From Actinomycetota bacterium (lineage in GTDB: Bacteria; Actinomycetota; Actinomycetes; Actinomycetales; Microbacteriaceae), in NCBI GenBank assembly GCA_016870695.1, contig VGAV01000075.1, positions 1 to 8,918 of the forward strand: a stretch of DNA of 8,918 nucleotides. Reading direction: 5' to 3'. Both the position numbers and the translations under genes were made by a program. Of this stretch, positions 1 to 4,859 are shown piece after piece (the stretch's first letter is position 1; each line of letters opens with the position of its first letter). The notes beneath the pieces are model-generated. The model worked only from the letters and a program-made list of their open reading frames with translations. It was not told where the DNA came from and did no database searches.

Positions 1-118
1 CGCGAGCCGCGCGGCGTCGGTCCCGGCCGGGACGATGACGGTGGGCACGGCGGTGGCCGGCACCTCGTCCGACGCGTCGTCGTTCACGGTCGCGGTCCCG
101 GCGGCGAGCTGTCGCTGA
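1..118 (+). CDS. 3' end of an unidentified gene (C-terminal 38 residues)
   Basis: An open frame enters from the left edge (first full codon at 2-4) and ends at TGA 116-118. Almost every codon ends in G or C, as in the clear genes of this window, which supports real coding on this strand and frame. The visible tail is rich in Ala, Ser, Thr and Val, with alternating small and beta-branched residues around TVGTAVAGTSS and SSFTVAVPAASCR. This composition suggests a beta-strand-rich, perhaps secreted or cell-surface, domain, but that is only an inference from composition. No catalytic motif or membrane helix is visible and I do not recognise the family. A strong hairpin follows 14 bases after the stop, so the gene probably ends its transcription unit here. 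Confidence 0.6.
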   Translation, partial: ASRAASVPAGTMTVGTAVAGTSSDASSFTVAVPAASCR

Positions 119-132
119 TCGTTCCGTCGACG

Positions 133-161
133 GAGGGGCCCGCGCGATGCGCGGGCCCCTC
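133..161 (+). terminator. Strong GC hairpin terminator after the first gene
   Basis: A perfect 13-bp stem (133-145 pairing with 149-161, GAGGGGCCCGCGC and its complement) closes a 3-base loop, starting 14 bases after the stop codon. There is no U-run after it, which is common for GC-rich actinobacterial terminators. It separates the upstream gene from the pheA promoter region. Confidence 0.8.
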
Positions 162-202
162 TGCCGTCGCCGGACGTGCGAAGCGGCGTGTGCCGGAGGC
201 GG

Positions 203-259
203 TGACTTGCCGCGAATGTACGGCGGGGCGGGGGTGAGGTGTGCATTTGCGGCAAGTCA
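203..259. repeat. Long intergenic inverted repeat (19-bp arms, G-rich spacer)
   Basis: The left arm (203-221) begins TGACTTGCCGC and the right arm (241-259) ends GCGGCAAGTCA. These outer 11 bp are a perfect inverted match and the full 19-bp arms match at 17 positions. The 19-base spacer is almost all G on this strand. The element lies beyond the upstream gene's own terminator and about 57 bases before the pheA -10 hexamer, so neither role needs it. It could be a dispersed REP-like palindrome, a regulator-binding dyad or an RNA hairpin. No second copy lies in this window. Confidence 0.75.
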
Positions 260-264
260 GCGCT

Positions 265-288
265 GGGGGAGGGCGAGGGGAGGGCGGG
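265..288 (+). other. Potential G-quadruplex tract upstream of pheA
   Basis: Five runs of three or more G (265-269, 271-273, 277-280, 282-284, 286-288) are separated by loops of 1, 3, 1 and 1 bases. This satisfies the usual intramolecular G-quadruplex pattern with very short loops. It is on the coding strand of pheA and ends 27 bases before the -10 hexamer, overlapping where upstream promoter contacts would lie. Whether it folds in cells cannot be told from sequence. Confidence 0.55.
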
Positions 289-315
289 ACGTGCGGAGCG
301 GTGAGAGCGCGGCGC

Positions 316-327
316 TAGGCTGAGCCG
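316..327 (+). promoter_or_regulatory. Leaderless -10 promoter element of pheA
   Basis: TAGGCT (316-321) fits the actinobacterial TANNNT -10 consensus and is followed by exactly 6 bases before the GTG at 328. Transcription starting 7 bases after the hexamer would begin on the start codon, giving a leaderless mRNA. No Shine-Dalgarno sequence and no convincing -35 box are visible. The same geometry recurs at four other genes here. Confidence 0.7.
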
Positions 328-1290
328 GTGCCGCCCGAAGCCGAGTCCGCGCCCATCCGTCGTACGTACAGCTACCTCGGCCCCGCGGGGACCTTCACCG
401 AGGCCGCACTGGCCCAGGTCGCCGAGGCGCGGGATCAGGTGTGGCATCCGGTCCGCAACGTCGGCGAGGCGCTCGCCGACGTGACCTCCGGACGGTCGGA
501 CGCGGCCATGATTGCCATCGAGAACTCCGTCGACGGAGGCGTGTCGACGACGCAGGACGCCCTGGCGACCGTGCCGGGTCTGCGCATCGTCGGCGAGTAC
601 CTCGTGCCGGTGAACTTCGTGCTCGTCGGTCGTCCCGGCGCGCGCATCGAGGACGTCTCGCTGATCTCCGCCCACCCCGTGGCCTACGGGCAGTGCCTCG
701 GCTGGCTGCGCGACCACGTCCCCGCCCACGCCCACCTGCCGGCGAGCAGCAACGTGGCGAGCGCGCTGGGCGTGCTCGACTCGTCGAGCGGGGCGGATGC
801 CGCCATCGCGGCGCCCGGGATCGTGACGCACCACGAGCTGGAGGTGCTGGCCGAGAACATCGGCGACAACCCGAACGCGGTCACCCGCTTCGTCCTCGTG
901 AGCCGGACCGTGGCACCGGCGCCGCCGACGGGGGCCGATAAGACCTCGCTCATCGTCGAGCTGCCCGAGGACCACCCGGGTGCCCTGCTCGAACTGCTCG
1001 AGCAGTTCGCGACCCGCGGCATCAACCTGAGTCTCCTGGCATCCCGTCCCATCGGCGACGCGCTCGGCCGCTACCGCTTCGTCATCGACGCGGACGGGCA
1101 CGTGCAGGACGAGCGGATGGCGGACGCCCTGATGGGCCTGCGGCGATTCAGCCCCAAGGTCATCTTCCTCGGCTCGTACGCGCGGGCCGACCGGGCGATC
1201 AACCGCTATCCGCAGCGCTACTCCGACGACGTGTTCGTCGAGGCGCGCGACTGGCTGCGCGGCCTGCTGAGCGGCGAGCCCGAGGCCTGA
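328..1290 (+). CDS. pheA: Prephenate dehydratase
   Basis: A 320-aa monofunctional prephenate dehydratase, the enzyme that decarboxylates and dehydrates prephenate to phenylpyruvate, the last committed step before transamination to phenylalanine; it acts in the cytosol. The N-terminal SYLGPAGTFTEAAL block (residues 15-28) and the VTRFVL motif (185-190, containing the catalytic Thr-Arg-Phe) mark the catalytic domain. A C-terminal ACT domain follows from about residue 207, with the GAL-type motif GALLELLEQF (218-227). The usual phenylalanine-binding ESRP motif reads ASRP (238-241), so its Glu is Ala. Length is normal for actinobacterial monofunctional PheA, with about 40 residues after the ACT core. 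The GTG start at 328 is supported by a -10 hexamer 6 bases upstream. The gene converges on the flavin oxidoreductase. Family assignment is secure. Confidence 0.97.
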   Translation: MPPEAESAPIRRTYSYLGPAGTFTEAALAQVAEARDQVWHPVRNVGEALADVTSGRSDAAMIAIENSVDGGVSTTQDALATVPGLRIVGEYLVPVNFVLVGRPGARIEDVSLISAHPVAYGQCLGWLRDHVPAHAHLPASSNVASALGVLDSSSGADAAIAAPGIVTHHELEVLAENIGDNPNAVTRFVLVSRTVAPAPPTGADKTSLIVELPEDHPGALLELLEQFATRGINLSLLASRPIGDALGRYRFVIDADGHVQDERMADALMGLRRFSPKVIFLGSYARADRAINRYPQRYSDDVFVEARDWLRGLLSGEPEA

Positions 1291-1323
1291 GCGGGCTCCG
1301 TCCGCGAGACCCAGCCGAGCCGT

Positions 1324-1342
1324 GCGCCCCGCGCTGGGGCGC
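1324..1342. terminator. Probable terminator between convergent genes
   Basis: A 7-bp perfect stem (GCGCCCC 1324-1330 with GGGGCGC 1336-1342) has a 5-base loop and lies 34 bases after the pheA stop. It has no U-run. Its place between two convergent genes suggests it serves pheA and possibly also the oxidoreductase gene on the other strand. Confidence 0.5.
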
Positions 1343-1350
1343 GCGTCCCG

Positions 1351-1383
1351 CGCTCAGGCCGCGCGCCGCGCGCTCAGGCCGCG
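1351..1383. repeat. Short direct repeat duplicating the 3' end of the oxidoreductase gene
   Basis: CGCTCAGGCCGCG occurs at 1351-1363 and again at 1371-1383, a 20-bp offset. The right copy contains the stop codon of the minus-strand oxidoreductase gene (1374-1376), so the left copy is a second imprint of the gene end just downstream of it. It looks like a small tandem duplication. The offset is not a multiple of three, so the copied stop lies in another frame. Confidence 0.6.
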
Positions 1384-2432
1384 ACGGGCGCGGTCTGCGC
1401 GAGGAGCTCCAGCGTCTGCGCGCGCCCGTCCGCCGAGTCGGGGGCCTCGCCGACGTAGGCGCCCGCGACCGGCGACACCATGATCTCGTCGACGTCGTAC
1501 TGCGCGGCGAAGGCGGCGAGTTCGGCCGAGACCTGCGGGCCCGTTCCGACGAACCACTTCTGACGCGTCGACGCCATGAGCGACTGCGCCATCGCGTCGA
1601 ACGGGTCGGCCTGCGCCTCCTCGACGGTCTCGAGGGGCACGAGCGGACGGTTCGTCCGCAGGCGCGCCATCATGCGCAGCTGCGGCAGAGCGCGCTCCTC
1701 CGCCTCCTCCGCGGTCGGGGCCGCGACGACGTTCGCGGTCACGAAGGTGCGCGGACCGTCGCCCGACTCGTTCGGTCGGAACTGGTCGCGATAGAGCCGC
1801 AGCGCGTGCTCCAGACCCTCCCCGGCGAAGTGGTTCGCGAAGACGTACGGCAGGCCGAAGCTCGCCGCGAGCTGCGCCGAGTAATCGCTCGATCCCAGCA
1901 GCCACACCTGGGGGACACCGGATGCCACCGGGGTGGCCTTCACCTGGTACTCGGTGCCGGAGGTGAAGCGCACCGTGGCCCCGTCGGGGGAGGTCAGCGC
2001 CATGATGTCGGTGACGTGGTCCGGGAACCGCGACACGTCACTGGTCGTGCCGGAGCGGTTCAGCAGCTGCGTGATGACCGGGTCGCTCCCGGGGGCTCGA
2101 CCGATGCCGAGGTCGATGCGGCCGGGGGCGATCGCCTCCAGGGCGGCAAACTGCTCCGCGACGATGAGGGGGGAGTGGTTCGGCAGCATCACGCCGCCGG
2201 AGCCGACGCGGATCCGCGACGTGCGCGCGGCGGCCGCCGCGATGAGCACGGGCGGGGCGGTGGAGGCCACCGCGGGCATGTTGTGGTGCTCGGCGAACCA
2301 GTAGCGGCGGTACCCGAGGCGGTCCGCGCGCTGCACGAGGCCGAGCGCGGCGGTCACTGCCTGGGCGCTGGTCTGTCCGCTGCGCACCGGCACCAGGTCG
2401 AGAACGGAGAGGGAGGGGATCGCGTCGTTCAC
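1374..2432 (-). CDS. LLM-class (luciferase-like) flavin-dependent oxidoreductase
   Basis: A 352-aa TIM-barrel luciferase-like monooxygenase or oxidoreductase, expected to use reduced flavin (FMNH2 or F420); the substrate cannot be read from sequence. Diagnostic blocks, numbered from the chosen start, are LSVLDLVPV (8-16), YWFAEHHNMP (44-53), GSGGVMLPNHSPL (77-89) and PGRIDLGIGRAPGSD (103-117). These are typical of the YhbW/MsnO8-like subgroup and length is normal for it. I chose GTG at 2430-2432 (VNDAIPSLSV) because the family's first strand begins just after it. The frame stays open upstream to a TTG at 2486, but that extension (MPPCPRRNIRPRA) is unlike any family N-terminus. No TANNNT hexamer lies 6 bases before this GTG and the Shine-Dalgarno is poor, so the start is less certain than the family. 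It is convergent with pheA and divergent from the 91-aa gene. Confidence 0.93.
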   Translation of the reverse strand: MNDAIPSLSVLDLVPVRSGQTSAQAVTAALGLVQRADRLGYRRYWFAEHHNMPAVASTAPPVLIAAAAARTSRIRVGSGGVMLPNHSPLIVAEQFAALEAIAPGRIDLGIGRAPGSDPVITQLLNRSGTTSDVSRFPDHVTDIMALTSPDGATVRFTSGTEYQVKATPVASGVPQVWLLGSSDYSAQLAASFGLPYVFANHFAGEGLEHALRLYRDQFRPNESGDGPRTFVTANVVAAPTAEEAEERALPQLRMMARLRTNRPLVPLETVEEAQADPFDAMAQSLMASTRQKWFVGTGPQVSAELAAFAAQYDVDEIMVSPVAGAYVGEAPDSADGRAQTLELLAQTAPVAA

Positions 2433-2443
2433 CCTGAGGGCAA

Positions 2444-2481
2444 CCCGTGCCCGGGGGCGGATATTCCGTCGGGGGCACGGG
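2444..2481. promoter_or_regulatory. Nested dyad in the divergent promoter region, possible operator
   Basis: CCCGTGCCC (2444-2452) and GGGCACGGG (2473-2481) form a perfect 9-bp inverted repeat. Almost exactly at its centre lies a second small dyad, CGGA-TAT-TCCG (2458-2468). The structure sits in the 94-base gap between the divergent oxidoreductase and 91-aa genes, ending 34 bases before the -10 hexamer of the latter. It could be a regulator-binding site, or a leader hairpin in the oxidoreductase mRNA. No known regulator motif is recognised. Confidence 0.4.
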
Positions 2482-2514
2482 GGCAACCCCCCTCGTCTTC
2501 CGCGCAGCTCGCTC

Positions 2515-2526
2515 TACGGTCACGCC
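2515..2526 (+). promoter_or_regulatory. Leaderless -10 promoter element of the 91-aa gene
   Basis: TACGGT (2515-2520) fits TANNNT and is followed by exactly 6 bases before ATG 2527. No Shine-Dalgarno precedes the ATG. This geometry both supports expression of the small gene and fixes its start. Confidence 0.65.
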
Positions 2527-2802
2527 ATGAGTGAGCAGACCATGGTCCGTACGCAGATCGCCGTGAACGACGTCGCCTTCTACCTGGCGCAGGGGCAGCC
2601 GCGCAGGGAGCTCATCCGGCAGATCGAGGAGGCCGTGGGCGCGGGCGGCCGCTTCGTCACCTTCACCGTCGTCGGCAACCGCGAGGTGAGCGTCCTCTTC
2701 ACGGCCGCCACCTCCGTGGCGCTGTCCGTCGAGACGGTGCAGTACGACGTGCGCGACAACGGTGAGCTCGCGGAGCCGTACGGCGGCTTCTTCGACGCGT
2801 GA
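2527..2802 (+). CDS. Conserved-looking 91-aa protein of unknown function
   Basis: I do not recognise this 91-residue protein. It has no signal peptide, membrane helix or cysteine, and is probably cytosolic. The first half contains a likely amphipathic helix (about residues 26-38, RRELIRQIEEAVG). The second half reads as alternating beta strands (RFVTFTVVG, EVSVLFTAA, VALSVETVQYDV), ending in the tail EPYGGFFDA. A small alpha/beta sandwich is a reasonable guess. It is likely a real gene: codons are G/C-ending throughout and the ATG at 2527 lies exactly 6 bases after a TACGGT -10 hexamer. It is divergent from the flavin oxidoreductase and 120 bases upstream of the Asp23-family gene. No terminator is evident between those two, so read-through is possible. 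Confidence 0.8.
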   Translation: MSEQTMVRTQIAVNDVAFYLAQGQPRRELIRQIEEAVGAGGRFVTFTVVGNREVSVLFTAATSVALSVETVQYDVRDNGELAEPYGGFFDA

Positions 2803-2909
2803 GCCGTGGCATCCATGTCTCAGGGTTCTTACAGGTTCGATCCGTGACGAATGTCCTCCCCGCTGCGTCTTCTCAATGACATCGCGGGGCACACCGTCCC
2901 GGAGACAAC

Positions 2910-2918
2910 GGAAGGAAG
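2910..2918 (+). promoter_or_regulatory. Strong Shine-Dalgarno deciding the Asp23-family start
   Basis: GGAAGGAAG (2910-2918) lies 4-7 bases before ATG 2923. It selects this ATG over an in-frame ATG at 2851, which has no ribosome site and would add 24 residues unlike the family. This is the only gene in the window with a clearly led, strongly Shine-Dalgarno-driven start; the promoter in 2803-2909 could not be identified with confidence. Confidence 0.8.
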
Positions 2919-2922
2919 CGCA

Positions 2923-3351
2923 ATGGCTGAGAACACCACCGCCACGACCCCCACCACCACGTCGACCGACGGCGGTAAGACCGTCATCGTCGACGGTGTC
3001 GTCGCCAAGGTCGCGGGCATCGCCGCGGCCTCGGTCCCCGGCGTCCACGCCCTCGGCGGCGGTGCGGCCCGCGTCATCGGCAACATCCGTCAGGCCGTCG
3101 GTGCGAAGGACCACGCGCAGGGCGTGAGCGTCGAGGTGGGCGAGACCGAGGTCGCCGCCGACATCTCGATCCAGGTCGACTACCCCGAGCGTCTGCAGGA
3201 CGTCGCCAGCGACGTGCGCTCCGCCGTCAGCCAGGCCATCACCGACCTCGTCGGCATGAAGGTCGCCGAGATCAACGTCACCGTCGTCGACGTCTACATC
3301 CCGGGCGACGACGAGGACGAGGACGAGGACGCCGACAAGCGCGTCAACTGA
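2923..3351 (+). CDS. Asp23/Gls24-family envelope stress response protein
   Basis: A 142-aa protein of the Asp23/Gls24 family. In Firmicutes such proteins sit at the membrane through a partner and relate to envelope or alkaline stress; in actinobacteria the role is poorly defined. The family core runs from about residue 20 to 127, with VIVDGVVAKVAGIAAASVPGV (21-41) and the end block KVAEINVTVVDVYI (113-126). It is flanked by a Thr-rich N-terminus (residues 4-15) and a very acidic tail (DDEDEDED, 129-136) coded by a GAGGAC-type hexanucleotide run. There is no transmembrane helix, so membrane contact would need a partner. Family members often come in clusters with AmaP-like and other Asp23 paralogues; this one stands alone. 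Codons are strongly optimised, suggesting high expression. Terminated by the hairpin at 3359-3392. Confidence 0.93.
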   Translation: MAENTTATTPTTTSTDGGKTVIVDGVVAKVAGIAAASVPGVHALGGGAARVIGNIRQAVGAKDHAQGVSVEVGETEVAADISIQVDYPERLQDVASDVRSAVSQAITDLVGMKVAEINVTVVDVYIPGDDEDEDEDADKRVN

Positions 3352-3358
3352 CCTCCGC

Positions 3359-3392
3359 AGAAAGGGCGCCGCTTCTCAGCGGCGCCCTTTCT
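3359..3392. terminator. Bidirectional hairpin terminator
   Basis: A perfect 14-bp stem (AGAAAGGGCGCCGC 3359-3372 with 3379-3392) closes a 6-base loop. The arm ends give a T-rich 3' side in both directions (CCCTTTCT). It starts 7 bases after the Asp23-family stop and ends 20 bases before the phr stop, so it can serve both convergent genes. Confidence 0.9.
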
Positions 3393-3412
3393 CCTGTCCG
3401 GATGGCGCGGGC

Positions 3413-4783
3413 TCAGTCGCCGTGACGGACGTGCGCGTAGGCGTCGAGGGCGCGCCGACGCGTCTCCTTCAGATCGACCATCGGCTGCGGCGGGTCGTCG
3501 CTCAGATACTCCGGCGCCCATTCGCGGACGTAGGCGTCGTGCTTGTCGAACTTCTCGCGCTGGGTGTCCGGGTTGAACACGCGGAAGTAGGGAGCGGCAT
3601 CCGCCCCGGACCCTGCCACCCACTGCCAGTTGAACGGGTTGCTCGCGGCATCCGCGTCCACCAGGCAGTCCCAGAACCACTGCTCGCCGTGCCGCCAGTC
3701 GATCAGCAGGTTCTTGATGAGGAAGGATGCCGTGACCATGCGCACGCGATTGTGCATGACGCCGGTCTTCCACAGCTGACGCATCCCGGCGTCGACGACG
3801 GCCACGCCCGTCTCGCCCCGCTGCCACGTCTTGAGGTGCGCGCGGTTCAGCTTCGGCCACGGGAAGGCGTCGAAGTTGCGCCTCCAATTCACCGTCGCGA
3901 TGTCGGGGGAGTGGTAGGTCACGTGCCAAGCGAACTCCCGCCACACGAGCTCGGAGAGGAAGCCGCTGGCACTCTTCGCATGCTCGCCCGACCCCTTGTG
4001 CTCGAGCGTCTCGTGCCACACCTGATAGGGGCTCAGCTCGCCCCACCGCAGGCGCGGCGACAGATTCGACGTCGCGCCCCCGGCGAACTCGTCGCGGTAC
4101 TTCGCGTAGTCGCCGAGGTCCTCGTCGAGGAACTCCGTCAGCCGTGCCTTCGCGGCGGGCTCGCCCGGCTCCCAGGTCTCGCGCAGGCCGCCGGCCCAGT
4201 CGGGCTTCGTCGGCAGCAGCGCCCACGAGCTCAGGTGGTCACCGTCGACGGTTCCGTCGATGCCGGGGACCTTGCGCGCCTCCGGCATCGGCGGGCGCGG
4301 AGCGGGAAGCTTCTGCACCGCCCGCGAGAACGGGCTGTAGACGCCGTACGGCTTGTCGGACTGCGTGCGGACCGTCCACGGCTCGTAGAGGAGGTTCGCG
4401 GCGAACGAGGCCACCGTCACCCCGTCGTCGCGGAGCCCTTCCTTGATGCCGGCGTCGATCTCGCGCTCGACCCCGCCGTACCGCCGGTTCCAGAACACCG
4501 CTCCCGCACCGACGTCCTTCACGACCGCGGGCAGGACCTCGGACGCCCGCCCCCGCCGCAGCACGAGAGAAGAACCGCGCTCCTCCAGGCGACCGGCGAG
4601 GGATGCCAAGGAGTGGTGCAGCCACCAGCGCGCGGCCCCGCCGATCTGACGCACACCGTCCGACTCCTCGTCCAGCACGTAGAGGCCGATGATCGGCTCG
4701 TCCCGGTCGAGGGCCGCGCGGAGCGCCGGGTTGTCGGTGAGGCGGAGGTCGTCGCGGAACCACACGATCGAGGGCGTTGCCAT
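3413..4783 (-). CDS. phr: Deoxyribodipyrimidine photolyase (class I CPD photolyase)
   Basis: A 456-aa flavoenzyme that uses blue light to split cyclobutane pyrimidine dimers. The N-terminal antenna domain begins at IVWFRDDLRLTDNPAL (6-21). The C-terminal FAD domain carries YAKYRD (226-231), TSNLSPRLRWGELSP (238-252), WREFAWHV (281-288), VDAGMRQL (330-337) and TGVMHNRVRM (340-349). Trp309, Trp363 and Trp386 align by eye with the electron-transfer triad of the E. coli enzyme (W306, W359, W382). Asn382 occupies the position of the flavin-N5 Asn of photolyases, favouring repair over a cryptochrome role. The usual Pro in the TG-x-P-x-VDA motif is Ala here (TGVAVVDAGM). ATG 4781-4783 has a -10 hexamer exactly 6 bases upstream. 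It follows the lipid kinase gene on the same strand with a 76-base gap and its own promoter. The antenna chromophore cannot be decided. Confidence 0.97.
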   Translation of the reverse strand: MATPSIVWFRDDLRLTDNPALRAALDRDEPIIGLYVLDEESDGVRQIGGAARWWLHHSLASLAGRLEERGSSLVLRRGRASEVLPAVVKDVGAGAVFWNRRYGGVEREIDAGIKEGLRDDGVTVASFAANLLYEPWTVRTQSDKPYGVYSPFSRAVQKLPAPRPPMPEARKVPGIDGTVDGDHLSSWALLPTKPDWAGGLRETWEPGEPAAKARLTEFLDEDLGDYAKYRDEFAGGATSNLSPRLRWGELSPYQVWHETLEHKGSGEHAKSASGFLSELVWREFAWHVTYHSPDIATVNWRRNFDAFPWPKLNRAHLKTWQRGETGVAVVDAGMRQLWKTGVMHNRVRMVTASFLIKNLLIDWRHGEQWFWDCLVDADAASNPFNWQWVAGSGADAAPYFRVFNPDTQREKFDKHDAYVREWAPEYLSDDPPQPMVDLKETRRRALDAYAHVRHGD

Positions 4784-4795
4784 TCCTCGACGCTA
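4784..4795 (-). promoter_or_regulatory. Leaderless -10 promoter element of phr
   Basis: On the minus strand TAGCGT (4795-4790) fits TANNNT and is followed by the 6 bases CGAGGA before the phr ATG. The purine-rich hexanucleotide could pass for a Shine-Dalgarno, but the fixed 6-base spacing matches the four other leaderless starts. phr therefore probably has its own transcript in addition to any read-through from the lipid kinase gene. Confidence 0.65.
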
Positions 4796-4859
4796 TCCAC
4801 CGCGGCATCCGTCCCTCCGGGGTTGACACCGCCGCGGCCGGCCACGGGCGGGGCGGCCG

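Noticed and set aside
2433..2486. TTG at 2486 as the oxidoreductase start
   Set aside because: The added residues are Pro/Arg-rich, unlike the family, and would cover the dyad in the divergent promoter gap.
2858..2889. CCCCGC/GCGGGG hairpin in the leader of the Asp23 gene as a riboswitch or thermosensor
   Set aside because: The stem is only 6 bp with a 20-base loop and does not sequester the Shine-Dalgarno.
2851..2922. In-frame upstream ATG that would extend the Asp23-family protein by 24 residues
   Set aside because: It has no Shine-Dalgarno and no -10 hexamer at 6 bases, while ATG 2923 has a strong GGAAGGAAG just upstream and matches the family N-terminus.
2038..3114. A 358-codon minus-strand open frame crossing the oxidoreductase start, the 91-aa gene and the Asp23 gene
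   Set aside because: It overlaps three better supported genes and their promoter region and shows only frame-shadow composition.
4796..4859. Possible terminator between the lipid kinase gene and phr
   Set aside because: Several GGCC-type pairings are possible but none forms a long, clean stem with a sensible loop.
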